From NCBI GenBank assembly GCA_949987705.1, contig OX465281.1, positions 1,714,001 through 1,778,000 on the forward strand: a stretch of 64,000 nt of DNA, written 5' to 3'. The notes beneath the pieces are model-generated. The model was given only the letters and a program-made list of their open reading frames with translations, had not been told where the DNA came from and searched no databases. Positions 11,579 to 23,499 of the stretch are shown in pieces (position 1 is the first letter of the stretch; each line of letters starts with the position of its first letter). The DNA comes from Thereva unica. Lineage: Eukaryota; Arthropoda; Insecta; Diptera; Therevidae. The position numbers and the translations under genes are program-made.

Positions 11579-11793
11579 ATCGTCCATGATATAGTCCAGG
11601 TTGAGGATGTCGTTCGAAAAGCACTCATTTTCCCACCGGGCGCAGGTGTCGTGGTAGGTGAAGGTGTCCCCCTCATAATGGACGGTGGCGTTCTGTATCA
11701 TATCGTCTAGCATTCGCAGGTCTTGGAACACTTCACGCCTCAGCATGTTCTCGTTACCATCCTTTGGCACTATGATCACTCGACCGAAACGAC
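11579..11793 (-). CDS. Ptr: Ptr-like, coding exon 3
   Basis: This 215-bp exon runs from acceptor CGAAG|G (CT at 11794-11795, plus strand) to donor GAT|GTAAGT (11578-11577). It encodes the extracellular loop segment GRFGRVIIVPKDGNENMLRR and later YEGDTFTYHDTCARWENECF, with cysteines likely to form loop disulphides and an NATV sequon. It ends in phase 0 after ILNLDYIMDD. A longer open frame runs past both ends, but the splice sites and family similarity fix the exon limits. Confidence 0.9.
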
Positions 11794-11829
11794 CTTCGAG
11801 AATGGAAAAAGGTAGAAAATTCAATTAGA

Positions 11830-14090
11830 ACACCGATAGTTGCTAAATCGATAAAAAAGGGGCAAAAAAAGAGTTGGTCTAGTTACCGGCGCAGCAAATA
11901 GCCGGACTGGGAGTTGTTGTTACCTTGACTTTTTCAGACTCAGTCAGTGAATGGCTGTTGGCGTTTTAACGCTTTTCCAATTACATGCACTCTGGCTATT
12001 CGAGAGTAAAATGTATGACCGTAAAAATATTTCCGTGTAAATTTATAGGAAAACCTTTGAAAATGGGATGACAATGCACTAAGTAGACACAAAGCGATCT
12101 TGAACACCTGCTGCAGGTCGTTAATCATCACAAAACACACGCACAGGTGTCGTCGAAATTTTAAACAATCGACAATGCCCTTAACCTTAGTTCCCGCTTG
12201 CCCATAAGAAGAGGCACAATGCCTGAGCTCGGAAATTCCGTGTCCTTCCACACAATGACGACCGTTGTGCACTTTTATGACTCAGGCACCGAAGTCGCAT
12301 CCCAATTTCGCGGAATGATCTGTGACACAATACTCATTGTCACTGGGGGGTCGTCGTAGAGGCTCGCAGCGCAGAGAGGAAATGTTGATAGTCATCTTTA
12401 ATCCGCATCGGTATTACTACGACGTTCTAGAACTAGTCATGTCAAACGTGAGTTCTTCCAGTTAGCCACGGCTAATTCGGTTCACATTGCTCGAAGACGC
12501 TGCTCTGTCAATGAACGTCGAATGTACGAGCAAAGTCTTCTCCACTGGGGCCCACAATCTGCGCCAGTGAATCTATTTACGAGCTCTGATTGCATAATGG
12601 CGACTACTAATCAGCTTTAATTTGACGGTATCTAATGGCTCTCGGGAACTGGGCACTTCAAGTTAACGATGATCGCGGTGAGAGAGACGCGCAGTTGCGA
12701 TCGACAGTGGGCCGCTGTGGAATTCCGCCCTTGCAGCAGGGCCCGGGCTCTCTGCAAATACACACAGGCCGAAAGATCTTCAGGTTCAGGAAATGGGGCT
12801 CGAAGACCCCAAATTGACCGGATCAAAGTCCAGCTGGTTGGTACAGCATGGCGGAGGTTCCCTGGCTGACACACTTTCTGTGGACATTTCCTAGTGTGAG
12901 ACCCTGCGCAGGCTATCATGCGGCCCCAATTAACCTGTTAACAAGTGTAACGAGCTTCCATTCAATTAGTGAGTTGTTGTTGACGGTTCGTTGTTTTTGT
13001 TGGCCGGCCAATGTGACAGCTCTGATAATCGCCGCAACTGAAGATTGCTCCGAAATGGATCTGAAGAGGAAAAGACAAATTTACACCTGACCTAGAAGGA
13101 AGCTTAATCAAAGCTCTTGGGCCCGGTTTCACTTTCATGCCAGGGTAGCCGCTTCTGTGCTGTGCTGGCTTACGCGCTCCTCACTTGTAAATACAAATTT
13201 TGTTCACTTGATGCGGCTCGGCTTGGATTATTGTGAATGCTTTGGACGTTGACCTATTCTATTGTTGCTTCGGAGCATTCCGAAATGTAAACTCGTGATT
13301 TCATGGCTATGCACTACGAGTACCCAATCAACAATTGCTTCTTTAATTTGTTTTCTTCCGATTTGAAACAGTAAACTTGGTTGGACTTTGCTGTTGGTCC
13401 ATTTTGTTCCATTTGGTTGTAGACCTTCTTTTGGAAATGGGTGTAAAGTTTTCGGCAGCCCAGTGAAATAATTACAGTTCTTATTTGTATATAGAGGTAA
13501 CAGAAGACTTGACATTAATGAAATTTGCTTTCAAGTTTCGTAGAGTTGCCAAAATTTTAGATTAATTTTTAAATTCTCCTTTATCTTCTTCGTGACTTTT
13601 GGGAGCAGAACGGTGTACTTCGCAAATTTCTTCTTCTTGTCTTCTCTTTTTAGTCTAATCAAATTATGAGCTTTATCTTTATCAACGCTGGTTTTGGAGG
13701 TCCTTATTGATGCTTGTTCATCATACTTATATTTGTTTATTTAGCTTTTAGAGAGGCACTGTTTTACACGTCCAACCATGTCAAAAGTCATAATACTGAA
13801 TGGGAAAGGGCTATTTGGATCAAATCTCTAGAACGCCAATTTATCTTCATTACTAAACGTAAGCTCATAAACCACGCCAGTCAAATCATTTTTTAAGATT
13901 TTTTGTTTTATTACCCTTTTATTACCCCTTTATTACTTTTGGTAATTACCATGTTTTATAAGCAATTGTACTAATTTTTCTATACATTAAGTTCTGGACA
14001 GGACAGTCGACAGTACAAAGGTGCTTACCCCTGAGCTTTAGTCTTTCACATAACAGAACTGAACCTGGTATGGGACAAGCCAAGAAATTC
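11830..14090. other. Large Ptr-like intron, segment without recognised elements
   Basis: Contains several overlapping short open frames (for example around 12632-13090) that run on both strands without domain content. AT-rich from 13500. Part of the 10.4 kb intron. Confidence 0.4.
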
Positions 14091-14095
14091 ATTAC

Positions 14096-14285
14096 CATTG
14101 CTCGAGCAAAAGCCAAGAAGCAATTCTTCTTCTTCACAACCCGATTCTGACCCGATGGCATCCAGATTGGCACCACTAAGTTCGGGGCGTCCTGATCTAC
14201 GCCATCCTACCAGCGGAGCTTAGGTCTCTCTCGCTGTTGGACCCCACAGATCTCACCACAGAGAAATTTCCGAGCAGGTTCATCT
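14096..14285 (-). mobile_element. RTE/CR1-like LINE, 3' end of ORF (minus strand)
   Basis: The minus-strand translation gives QQRERPKLRW, then DGVDQDAPNLVVPIWMPSGQ and NRVVKKKNC. This corresponds to the C-terminal 'GRP-LRW-D-V--D' tail common in RTE-type insect LINEs, with one internal stop. The same tail (RERPNLRWRDGVDQDA) occurs at 50230-50341, so two copies of one family are present. Only the last ~60 codons remain. Confidence 0.6.
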
Positions 14286-14469
14286 TCACGCTCGTAGATC
14301 TCGTCGCTCCGGAATCGTCCTTTCTCACATAATTATTCCGCTTCAATCCCTCTTGGCACATTATGATACTGACCTCCGAACTGCTATGCGGTGTGCAACA
14401 AGGCCGCCAGTTTGACGCTGACTGCTCTGATTTCAGCAAGGCATTTGGATTAGATCCTATCTTAACGGG

Positions 14470-15210
14470 GGAAGATTTCAGGGTTTCCTTTCAAAAAAAA
14501 TCAATTTAACCTCAGGTGTACCGCAAGGCAGCCACCTAGGACCACTTCTATTCACATATTTAATTTGGTGCCAGATCTGGGATCCCATATTTCAAATTAG
14601 TGTAAACCGAATAGAATCTGTCCAAAAGAAGTTCCCTCTTTTCGCGCTTAGAACCTCTATAATCCTACGGATTTTCACAACCTTCCTCACTATACGGACA
14701 GGCTTGATTCTTGTCTCTATCCATTAGACGGAAATTGCTCTTGCTCTTGTTTTACCCTGGATGTCCCGAATAATAACCTCAACGTGTAGTTCCTGTCGGA
14801 AACCATCAAATTTAACGATACTCGACAAACAAGGCATTCCAAACTACTTAAAGAGAGTACTCTCATCGCACTGAATATGCTAGAAACGAGCCCTTTAACA
14901 GGTACTACATTACCTTCAATACCTACCTACACGGCCTGTTTCTCTCCCTCAATTAACAAAATGTCAAAACTTCCCTGATGTCTTCTTGATTTTTTACTAA
15001 CACTAGACCTATTGTAGATGCACAAAACAAAGACCGCTGGAGGGCTACTGTTTCCACGCTGAGGGATTAAAGGAGTGTAAAGTAAGTAAAGTAGACCTAG
15101 ATCTTAGTTTAATACTTAAATACTCGCAATGTTCCTTTTACGTTAATGTACTGTTTGTGTCTAATCCATTTTTTAAGTACCTATCGCTTGGCAATAAATA
15201 AATAAACAAA
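14470..15210 (+). mobile_element. Jockey-like LINE remnant, internally deleted, with RTE-like tail
   Basis: The plus-strand frame carries the reverse transcriptase motif TSGVPQGSHLGPLLFTYL (about 14511-14564). After an internal deletion comes the C-terminal block WDPIFQISVNRIESVQKKFP (about 14579-14640), then NLPHYTDRLDSC. Further on is DAQNKDRWRATVSTLRD (about 15017-15070), which looks like the end of an RTE-type element, and a GTAAGTAAAG run. The stretch ends in AATAAATAAATAAA (15193-15206). It is several fragments, all dead. Confidence 0.6.
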
Positions 15211-18190
15211 TGAATTGTATAGGAAATTTTCATTTCATTTCAACAGCATACTAGGCTTTACAATAAAGTACAACACAGTAAAAAAATGAATTTCGTCTAA
15301 TTTTGCAAATATTTCCATAAGTTACGGCTTCAAACTTCACGAAACAATTTATTTAATTTATCTGTCAACTGTCAATTTAAAAAACCCATTTTGAGATAAG
15401 GGACATTTTAAATTTCCCTTTGTGCTGAATGCTGTTCCCGATAATTTTAGAGGACAAAAGTTTTTATGGGAGGTGTTCCGGAACGGAATAGAACAGATTA
15501 AAAGATTGACTGATCAAAATAGCAAAGAGCCGATCTTCAGTAGCGCACTGCGACTTTACAAGGTTTATCTGTTTTAAGTAAAATTCAAAAGATAAGAAAA
15601 CAAAAAGATATAAATACCACAGAACATCCACACCGGGAGTACTTGAAACCAGGGCCTTAGTTTTACTCGCAATCTTGACCTCAGCAGCAGCCGCAAACCA
15701 CGCTATGAAAGTGCGTAATTCACACTTGCGGGAAAGTTAATTGAAAGATTCTTTAATGTCTTCATTCAGCGGAGGCACAACAGCGATAATTCCTTCGGTG
15801 TAATTACGGCCAACGATTTTCTTTATGAGTCAAGCCAATGCTATTGCTCCGCCGCTAGAAATGAGTAATGGGATTGATTAAGCCAGGATTGTTCATCGCA
15901 ATGGCGCACCACTTGTTCGTTTTTTTTGTGTTTCCTGCTCCAGTGTGCTTCCTGCAGTTCCTTATTTTTCCCTGGAGCAATCCTCAACACTTCAGTGACC
16001 TAATGGACTAATTGACTTAGATTTGCTACTAAAGCGTTAGTTAACATAAATGCAAAACGTTCGACCACTGTGGACCGAAACCCGCCTTTATTCTAAAGCT
16101 GGATGGTGGGATTGTTGATTTGGATAAAATCCAGTGGTTTTTGTGCGCGTTTAAATCACGAAAAATTCCACTAATTTCCAACCTTTCAAAAGGGCTTTTA
16201 TTTCCTGGGGTTCCGGAGTGCTCAAAAAAGGGAAATGTTTTTGCTGCTCTAGGCCCAGTTAGTGGCGACCCCACCTTGCGTTTTTATGTAACTCTCCAAC
16301 CTAACGGTCAGTTCGCATTTTCCCACAAAGCAAGAAAAAAACCATGGAATCTGTGGCATAAACGGGAAAATTATGCTATGACAAATTATGTCACAAATCA
16401 CACAATAATTCATCGGTCTGCGGCCTGTGCGTGAATAGTAGGTCTGCATGTTAGCCTAGCCCTAAGCATTGAAAGACAGCCACAGACAGGCCAGCAGTTA
16501 GCGGGCACACATTTATTAGCAGTCGAGGCAGAAGGTAAACATCCGAGGAAATAGCCGCCACAGGAGGAAGTTGCATAAGACTCGAGAGTGGACATCGCGG
16601 CGGGCAGGTAGAGGCGAGCAATGCTGAAAGAAAGTCACCTGGCCAAACGGAATACAGGTAGGTGGAACAATGTCTGAAATCTTGTCCACCAGTGTGCCTA
16701 TCGAGTACACAAATGCATAGAGAGACGGAGCAGATGGATGGAACGGGTTTCGTTCGATGTTCAATCGACGCTCGTCGAAACTGGTTTAAGAGATTCGAGT
16801 ACTCTCCGGAGGTGGACGGTTGCGAGTTGATGTGGATATTCTAGCGGAGATCTGCCTTGCGGTTATGTGCTCCATTTATCATTTTCCTTAGGTCTGAATT
16901 CGTCCAGATTCCTTGGGAAATTCCTTTGGAAATTATAGGAAATTGTCACACAAATTGTCAGTTGGACTTCGTCCGGAAGTTCGCCGCATGAGAAAGTAAT
17001 TTCCCTGATTGTGCGAAGTGAACTCACTCCTGTTGCAGCCATTTGTTGTGCTTTGCTAATAAGAAGCCATTTTCATTGGTAAATTTCCCCCGTTTAAATT
17101 TCTCTGCTAATCTCAACAAGCATCAAATACCTGCAGACTTGTTTACATAAGAATTTTCAAACTTGCGTTTCGTGTAAACATGAACGTGTAAACGCTCATA
17201 CGGTCGTGTATGAGCGATATACTTCACAAAATTGCTCCTTAATCTACTAAGAGGATCGACAACTCATTTTGTAGAACACGAAATGAAAAAACACGAACAA
17301 ACTTTTCTATGACAATTTGATGCCAATCTTTGCGAGGTTTCAAAGGAAAGCAGCTGACGGGAGCGAAATGAAAAAAAAAACAGTCAATGCTCACCGACAA
17401 GACGTGGTTATATCATTTTGCGGTCATACAACTTTCAACATACTCGCACGATGGCGCAGTGCTGGGATATGTCGGGAGTCATCTGTTCCCTCATCTCTAA
17501 GGTAAGCGAGAGAAGCCAAGCGTGCGGCTGCCGGAGGCGCTTTCATATTCAGAAAATAATAAATTAATAAAAACGGATTTCAATTATCTGCGAGAGTTTT
17601 TTCGTCGTTACCTAATAATAATGCACTATACTTTTTAATAGACTTTTTCTCGCGAGGAATTAAGTAGATTATTGACTTATGAAAGTGTGCAAAGGTGAAA
17701 GACTGCGGTTACATGCGGGGCGGCTTGTCATGCCGTTATTCGCAAATGTCATTCAATTGCGCTCGATCGCTTGTGATTTTCAATAGTTTCAATGTGTCTA
17801 TTGAGAGGAGGAGATGCACTAACTTGCAAACTTCAAGCTGTCTATTTCAACATTTTCATTTTAGAGTTGAACTGACTGACCGATCGATGATTGGCCATTG
17901 TTTTGACAGTTTGACTATTTCGTCCTTAGGGGAACTGTTATTATCAGAAAGCCGGAAGCTTATTTCTTTCTTTCTGGCTGCTGTCCGTTGCTGGAGCTCG
18001 ACCAAAAGTTGCCATGCTCCAGCCAGCTACGTGGCTACAAGTGACCAGAAAAGGGTGCGCAACAAAAGTGCGCGTGACGCGAGTTTTGATTTTTCCCCCA
18101 GGTCAAAAAGTGCCAGTGTTCACTTCAAATTTGCATGTTCATTTTTCTAATTCTCTGAATGTCGCAGATCTCTTAACGAGATGGCTCAAC
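15211..18190. other. Intron sequence, no supported gene
   Basis: Contains open frames up to 151 codons (17695-18150) of low-complexity, Ser/Arg-rich composition without a recognisable domain. No convincing splice sites were seen in the minus orientation of the surrounding gene. One GTAAGC donor-like site lies on the plus strand at 17502. Confidence 0.4.
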
Positions 18191-18730
18191 AGTTGAGGAC
18201 CCTCCTGGTATAAGTGCCCCGTCACCGAAATATAGAGGGAAATTGTAAAGCTGACGAACTGGCTAGGATAGGCACGACCGCTACTCTCCTTCCAGAAAAG
18301 GAAAAAGTTGGTATGCCTTGGGCCACCTTTAAACCCCAATGCAAGCAATACACAATGCAACAATCAAAAAAGCATTGGAGGGATCTTAACAAATGCACTT
18401 TGGCCAAATGAACCTGGCCCTCTTACGATCTCAGGTGAACCACCTCACTACTGAGCCTCGGGAGACAAGACCTCTCAGTTATAGTGGGAGTGTTGATCGG
18501 ACACTGTCTGATAGGGACGTATGCGACCCGCTTAGGTCTACGATTTCTGCACCAGCTGTAGGAATCTGGACAAGGCAGAAAGTGTACTACATCTCCTCTG
18601 TCACTGCCCGGCCCTAAACAGAATAAGGTTAACCACATTTGCGAGCCCTTTCTAAGCACCCTTGCGGAAATCTCGAAGATTGGTATCCCGCAACTTAGAA
18701 GATTCATTACTTCCTCGAGATGGTTTTAGC
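18190..18730 (+). mobile_element. R1/I-like LINE, RNase H region fragment
   Basis: The plus-strand translation gives VPRHRNIEGNCKADELARIG at about 18211-18270, the RNase H motif with the catalytic Asp/His environment 'H-I-GN--AD-LA'. Then comes a downstream extension (KHWRDLNKC) and, in another frame, IVGVLIGHCLIGTYATRLGL (about 18480-18540), which is the typical 'LTGH' extension of R1/I-type elements. Stops interrupt it. Confidence 0.7.
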
Positions 18731-18939
18731 GAAGAAACTATATTTTAACATCAGGTTTAAAGTGGGATCACTATGGCATCACAATGGGCCTATCCTTCTG
18801 GCCTAAGTGTGTGGGCTTGAACCAAAAGCTCAGCCATATCTAACCTAATGTCTAATTCATATCACCTCAACCGCAAAATAAACGCTAACTACTATTGGCT
18901 TATGGGCTCCAGCTAGTCCTAGATATTTCTTCTTCTTTA

Positions 18940-19015
18940 AAGCAAAATCCGGTAAAAATGCCAGAGAAGTATTCAATGTTGAAATATCGAAAGTCTAGAT
19001 GGCGCACCTCATAGG
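18940..19015 (+). repeat. Mariner-type 3' end fragment
   Basis: Contains TATTCAATGTTGAAATATCG, AAAGTCTAGATGGCGCACC. The same block with few changes follows the mariner transposase remnant at 42175-42225, so this is probably a detached 3' end of the same element type. Confidence 0.5.
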
Positions 19016-19149
19016 CGTACCAAAGAGTTTTTGACGTCACTAATCTCACTTGTACTGACAACATGCCCCCGTGGTAATAGCGTCCAACCATTGGCAAACC
19101 TCCCGCAAATTCTTTGTCCTTTTTATACTTTTCCGGAGTTTATGTACTT

Positions 19150-19395
19150 TTATGATTAGAGTCACCCTAGACCGAGGTCTAGAGGCTGCCCTAGATATCT
19201 CCAAAGCAATTGGTATTGATTCAGTTCTAAGGAACTGGGTTGAGAATCTCCTTTTAGACTTTCAAACAAGGACGTCGTCGAATTTAAACCTCGAACCATC
19301 TCTGCTGGTGTTCCACAAGGCTAAATTCTATCTCCTGATTTTTTTTCTAGAATAAATGACCTGCTCTTCCAACGGTAGCTCGAAGAATGGAAGGT
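19150..19395 (+). mobile_element. I/R1-like LINE reverse transcriptase fragment
   Basis: The plus strand reads VTLDRGLEAALDISKAIGID then LRNWVENLL, matching the 'LD-EGAFD-----SI' core. It continues in a shifted frame with AGVPQG-ILSPDFFSRINDL, the motif preceding the catalytic box. The fragment is under 250 bp and contains a stop. Confidence 0.6.
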
Positions 19396-19704
19396 TGAGC
19401 AAACGATATCTATATCGATTAGTTTGAGGCACATTTGTTGAACTTGATCTAGCCATGCTAAAACAATTTTCGAGTTGCCTTCCAAATAAATGAGGTGGAG
19501 GAATTTTCACGCCTTCTTTGGGAATCCCAGGCCCTGCTCCCTTTTTTGACGATTTGGAATATTTAGTGATTCGATCGCAGATATTTGATTGTCACTCTTA
19601 CCATGTAAAGGTTTGGGCCAGCCATTCGTTTTAGGTTTTGTAGATTAAACAGTACTAGAAGAATAGAATTCGACATGATCCTTGTGTCCGCTATCAAGAA
19701 TCAA

Positions 19705-19770
19705 CGCCGGCCCTGGGGTAGAGCGAGTGGAGTGGTCGCTCTAGGCGCCAGGTGGCAGGGGGCGCCAAAA
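19705..19770. repeat. hAT-like terminal fragment
   Basis: CGCCGGCCCTG (19707-19717) is identical to the last bases of the hAT-like element at 47108-48165. It is followed by GC-rich sequence (GGCGCCAGGTGGCAGGGGGC) of the kind found near such ends. The rest of the element was not recognised. Confidence 0.35.
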
Positions 19771-20890
19771 TGAATACGACAAGCAATTTTGAACGCATCC
19801 CTCTTCAATGGGAGAGTCTGATCCCGCAAACCACAGTGGAGTACACTGAGATCACTCATTCATTAGAAGATCTTCTTACAGGCCCACCTGCGGAAGTGCG
19901 GGAAACTTGTGCCCATGAGAGAGGCGACCCGAAAAAACGTCTTCTTTGAGAAGACGAGTGGCGCAGCCCGAAAACGTTTTAGACGATTTTTGGAAGCTGG
20001 CTACTCCGATCTCTGCATGGCCCCTAAACGAAAGAGATTCCAGTTGTAAAAAGAGGGTTGGATTCTCTGGATCCTCTCCAGGCCACAATAACTGGGCTGA
20101 AATCCATACCCTTTTGAAAAGCTTGCTGAAAAGCCTTCCGAAGTCCGACGCACCCATAACGAAGCCTAGAACTGCTCCGAAGCCGACCTTCTACCAAATG
20201 GCAGAAAGTGTCAGAAAGAACTTACTTGAAACTATCCAGAGACTACCCTGACCACGGAATAACTAGTTACCGTCTTCTAGTTACTCTTCTGGAGGCGATA
20301 GCAGAGGTGGGACAGAGCTCAGAGCAGCCCAGGTTGCTAGGTGTTACTGCACGCACAGGGTAGTTGACCTTTACCTGTACGGACTCGGCCCCAGCCATGT
20401 GACTGAGGGGTGGAGTGAAGGAGCGAGCCGTGTTCGGGAACTTCCCGGCGGCAACAGAACACCTCATTGACATTATGTTGAGATGGATTAGGTTCCACAA
20501 TAGGACCCTAAGGATGCAGGAGTAGAGAGTACTTCCCAAAAGCTCACCGCCCACCATTCACTGAGATGATATTCTCTGAGAACGAGAGGTCTGTTGACGA
20601 GCTGGAGCGGACGGGAGGCCACAAGTTTGGTTGGGCACATCTTAGGTTCAGGGCGGCATAAAAACCTATGGCCAAAACTGCTCCCAGCTAAACTTGCATT
20701 GCGACCGCCGGAGCCTCGTGAGGAAACTATTTCCACTCCGATCACCAAGGAATCCAAAAAGCCGAGGTTACCAACTGAAGCCTCACAAGAGCCTGCTCCG
20801 GAAATGGAAGGCGTAAGTTGCTCGAATGCTAAGATCGTGGCCACTGCATTTTTTGGGCTGGTGGAAGGGGGAGCCTGCAGTAACGAGTAG
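19752..20890 (+). mobile_element. Possible LINE ORF1 (gag-like) remnant
   Basis: Three consecutive plus-strand open pieces (19752-19949, 19946-20251, 20594-20890) have Pro/Lys-rich composition. The last contains KKPRLPTEASQEPAPEMEGV, reminiscent of the proline-rich part of R1/I-type ORF1 proteins before their conserved domain. No CCHC knuckle was seen. LINE scraps of the same strand lie just upstream. This is a guess from composition and position. Confidence 0.35.
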
Positions 20891-21239
20891 GTGACTCTCG
20901 CCATCATCAACCCTAACCCTAAAATCACCACCTAAATCCGCAAAAGGAAAGAAATGAACGCTCGAAAATAGGATTATCTTGGACAACGGAAATACAATTT
21001 ATGTGATGTGAAAGCGTCAACCAAAGGGGGCCCAAAGACAGTCTCGCTCTATCCTGAACAAGGCTAGAGCCGCCTCTGTCAAGAATTAGTTCAATGTTTC
21101 TATTGATTGAGTTGGACATACGTCCGCGTTCACAGGAACAAGAAGGTCTGGCCCGTGCTTGTCTTGCTTTGTCAAAGGCGTAAGGTTGACGAAGAGTACT
21201 GACATCAGTAAGACTCTAAAGTGGGTTGAGGACGACTGA

Positions 21240-22160
21240 GAGTCGATCATTCATAAGGGTGACATAATTGATCCCTGTCCTGTACGTGCAAAGTGAGTAG
21301 TATAACTTAATTTCAACCCAAAAGCAAATTATGTTGCTGCTGCTCTTCTCACTGACCTTAATTCTTTGCTGAAAGAAAACATTTCCAATTAAAAGTCGAT
21401 CATCGCCTGATTGACACACGTCAAAACTGCTCAGAATCACAAAACCAACAAAGCAAACGATTTCTGCGCTTTGTTCGATAAATACTAATTATTTCCCTCG
21501 AATCTGTTCGCTGGCAGTGAATAATGTGCAGCAAATCAGTGATGATAAAATGCAGTTTCCCAAGGAAAAAATGCAAATTCCAACCACTCGCCAGCATAAA
21601 ATCCACGGCCGTCATATTCCCGAGTAAAATTGGATTTCGCCGCAGCTCCCCGGCCTAATGTTGCCCAAGCCGCGCGCTGCTGTTGCTGATGGCATTGCTG
21701 ATGATGATTAAACTTGAGCAATTAGACGAAAACAACGGAATGATCCAAATTAACACCAAACGAGAGCCGCGAGTGTGCGCGCGCGCATTTGCTCAATCGC
21801 GGCTTTGCGCAACTGCATTCAAGCCGAAAATCGTAGGTCATTCGGAGCAATTATAACTTGGAGAAGCGCGCGCTAATTTCACTTTGCGTTATGCCAAATA
21901 AAATGGGGTTGAGAAAGACTTGACGAAATTAGACTCCAAGGACCAAGGTCTTAGTTGCTACCAAGACTGGGTCCTTTGAAAGAGTGACTTAAGTGAAAGT
22001 TTCTTTAGACTGCTGAAAACAAGTTAGCAGCACTGAAAGCGCCACAATGGGACCCCTTTTCAGTGAGCAGCGCACAGCACTTCGGTCACGTTTGACCTTT
22101 TGTGCTGCAACTTTCAAAACCCGACTGCAGCCGGTGCCATAAATATTTAGACAAGTAACT
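21240..22160. other. Ptr-like intron, segment next to exon 2
   Basis: No recognised element. It contains GCTGTTGCTGATGGC-type and GCGCGC-rich patches (21640-21800) that look single-copy. Confidence 0.4.
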
Positions 22161-22163
22161 CAC

Positions 22164-22309
22164 CTGGTCGCGTTATCCTTCCCACGTTGAACCGATGCGT
22201 GTAGTTCACTTTGAAGTATGTCTCCACGATCGCCCGCTCAGTCTTGCCCTCGCCGCGAATGGGCGAGAAAAGGTACTCCGGGTCTATTTCGTACTTCAGC
22301 TGCTGATAC
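22164..22309 (-). CDS. Ptr: Ptr-like, coding exon 2
   Basis: This 146-bp exon is separated from exon 1 by a 63-bp intron (22310-22372). The acceptor is AAAG|G and the donor CAG|GTGAGT. The translation gives the start of the first extracellular loop, including EYLFSPIRGEGKTERAIVE and the conserved VNYTHRFNVGRITRP, with one N-linked glycosylation sequon (NYT). It enters with two bases from exon 1 and leaves one base, which the next exon completes to glycine. The downstream intron is the largest in the gene (11794-22163, about 10.4 kb) and is filled with transposon fragments. Confidence 0.9.
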
Positions 22310-22372
22310 CTTTGGGTGGACAAGCACGAGATTAAGGTGAGTGTGCGACCTCCACTTAAGCGGTCTACTTAC

Positions 22373-22503
22373 CCAGTCATGCACAGAAGCGACAGGAGCA
22401 CTGGAATTATTATAAAGTATCCAGGATGCTTGCCTATGAAGATCCCAAGCCGAAAAAACGATTTGTTCAGGGTCCTGTCCACACATGAGATCCCGCAGGT
22501 CAT
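22373..22503 (-). CDS. Ptr: Patched-related protein (Ptr/PTCHD3-like), coding exon 1
   Basis: First recognised coding exon of a multi-pass membrane protein of the Patched/RND sterol-sensing family. The exon starts exactly with ATG (22503-22501) behind a pyrimidine-rich stretch ending in CAG (acceptor CT at 22504-22505 on the plus strand). It ends at a good donor (GG|GTAAGT, GT at 22372-22371). The 131 bp encode MTCGISCVDRTLNKSFFRLG, then a hydrophobic helix at about residues 28-43 (YFIIIPVLLSLLCMTG), typical of the first membrane span of Ptr-like proteins. It leaves two bases for exon 2. Family members with this start are annotated in insects as patched domain-containing protein 3; Drosophila Ptr is the closest named relative I can offer. 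The whole product is expected to be a 12-span membrane protein of over 900 residues; only the first ~452 are in the window. The 5' UTR exon(s) must lie to the right. The family call is firm, orthology is inferred. Confidence 0.9.
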
Positions 22504-22504
22504 C

Positions 22505-23050
22505 TGGAAAGAAGAAAAAAGTTTTTCTGTTGATTAGTGTTCACCTTTGGGGGGTAGTTGAAAGTTCGCGAAAGTGGGTCAAAGCCAGGGCAGTCAGGAC
22601 GGTGCTGCAATCGGTAATTTAGACCGCAATCGCATGCGCTGTCGAGAAGTTGCTCAACCGTGTTTAATCTCACATGACATTGTCGGTGCTGAAGGTGCTC
22701 GGTGATTGCTGCCGCGAGCAGTTCAAGATCAATATGCGGCGTGCTTAGGTTCTTGATGGGCATAATTGCAGCTGTGGTGTGCTGCTGCTGGTGCAGTAAT
22801 TGGTGTGATTAGTTGGGGTGTTTTAGTAGCAGGTTGAATTTTGATCTCTGGAGAAGAGGCGACATTTCGTAATACATTGGTCAACCCGGAGTACGCGTCT
22901 ACAGTAGCAAAACCAGATAAAGTAAAGGAGGACTTGTGTGGAGAGAGACATGGCATGAAGTCCAAATTTACCCAGGAGCACAAGAACATTACCGAATAGC
23001 CGACAACATAACATAACCATCGCTACAGGAAGGAAAAGCTAAAGAGAGGG
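22505..23050. other. Region upstream of the first coding exon
   Basis: The minus strand just upstream of exon 1 carries a long pyrimidine tract ending in TTTCCAG, which marks an intron in the 5' UTR. Open frames here end at stops before the ATG and are not in frame with it. No 5' UTR exon could be placed. Confidence 0.5.
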
Positions 23051-23160
23051 ATACACGCCTCTGTCGTTTTACCAAACGGTCTCCCAACTAAGTACTAACC
23101 ACGTTCAATGCTGCTTGACTTAGGCAATCAAACAAGAACCGGGCTATTGAGTATGCTCGA
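23051..23160 (-). repeat. 5S rRNA-like short interspersed repeat, copy 2
   Basis: Read on the minus strand: CCCGGTTCTTGTTTGATTGC, AAGCAGCATTGAACGTGG and GGTTAGTACTTAGTTGGG, AGACCGTTTGG. These are the equivalents of 5S box A, intermediate element and box C. It is truncated relative to copies 4 and 5. Confidence 0.65.
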
Positions 23161-23499
23161 TTTCGTTGGCTTATGGGAAGAGTAAAACGCAAAAGCCGTG
23201 CTCAAACACTTCGTAGCTTGTCGTTTTTTTGTTCATCATCTCAGTCATTCATTCCTCGCCTAGGCCATTGCCGTATTAATGTGAAGTACTTCGTTTGGAA
23301 TATTCCGTTCGTGCCTGTAGAGAGCTGCATTTGTAAAAGTAGGATTTTTACTCAGGCGTACCGTTACTCGGGTCACCAGATTTCCTAAAGATTTGTCACT
23401 CAGACTTGTAGGTACCCCACTAGCGGAACAGACTATCAACCTTCCGGATGAAGGGAAGAAGGTCTTTAATTGACGAAGATCGGACTTGAGCATGGCTCA

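Noticed and set aside
17695..18150. 151-codon plus frame as a gene
   Set aside because: Ser/Arg-rich without domain, inside the large intron, no splice or start context.
22500..22763. Upstream minus frame as an extension of Ptr-like exon 1
   Set aside because: It is in a different frame, ends at a stop just before the ATG, and overlaps the acceptor's pyrimidine tract.
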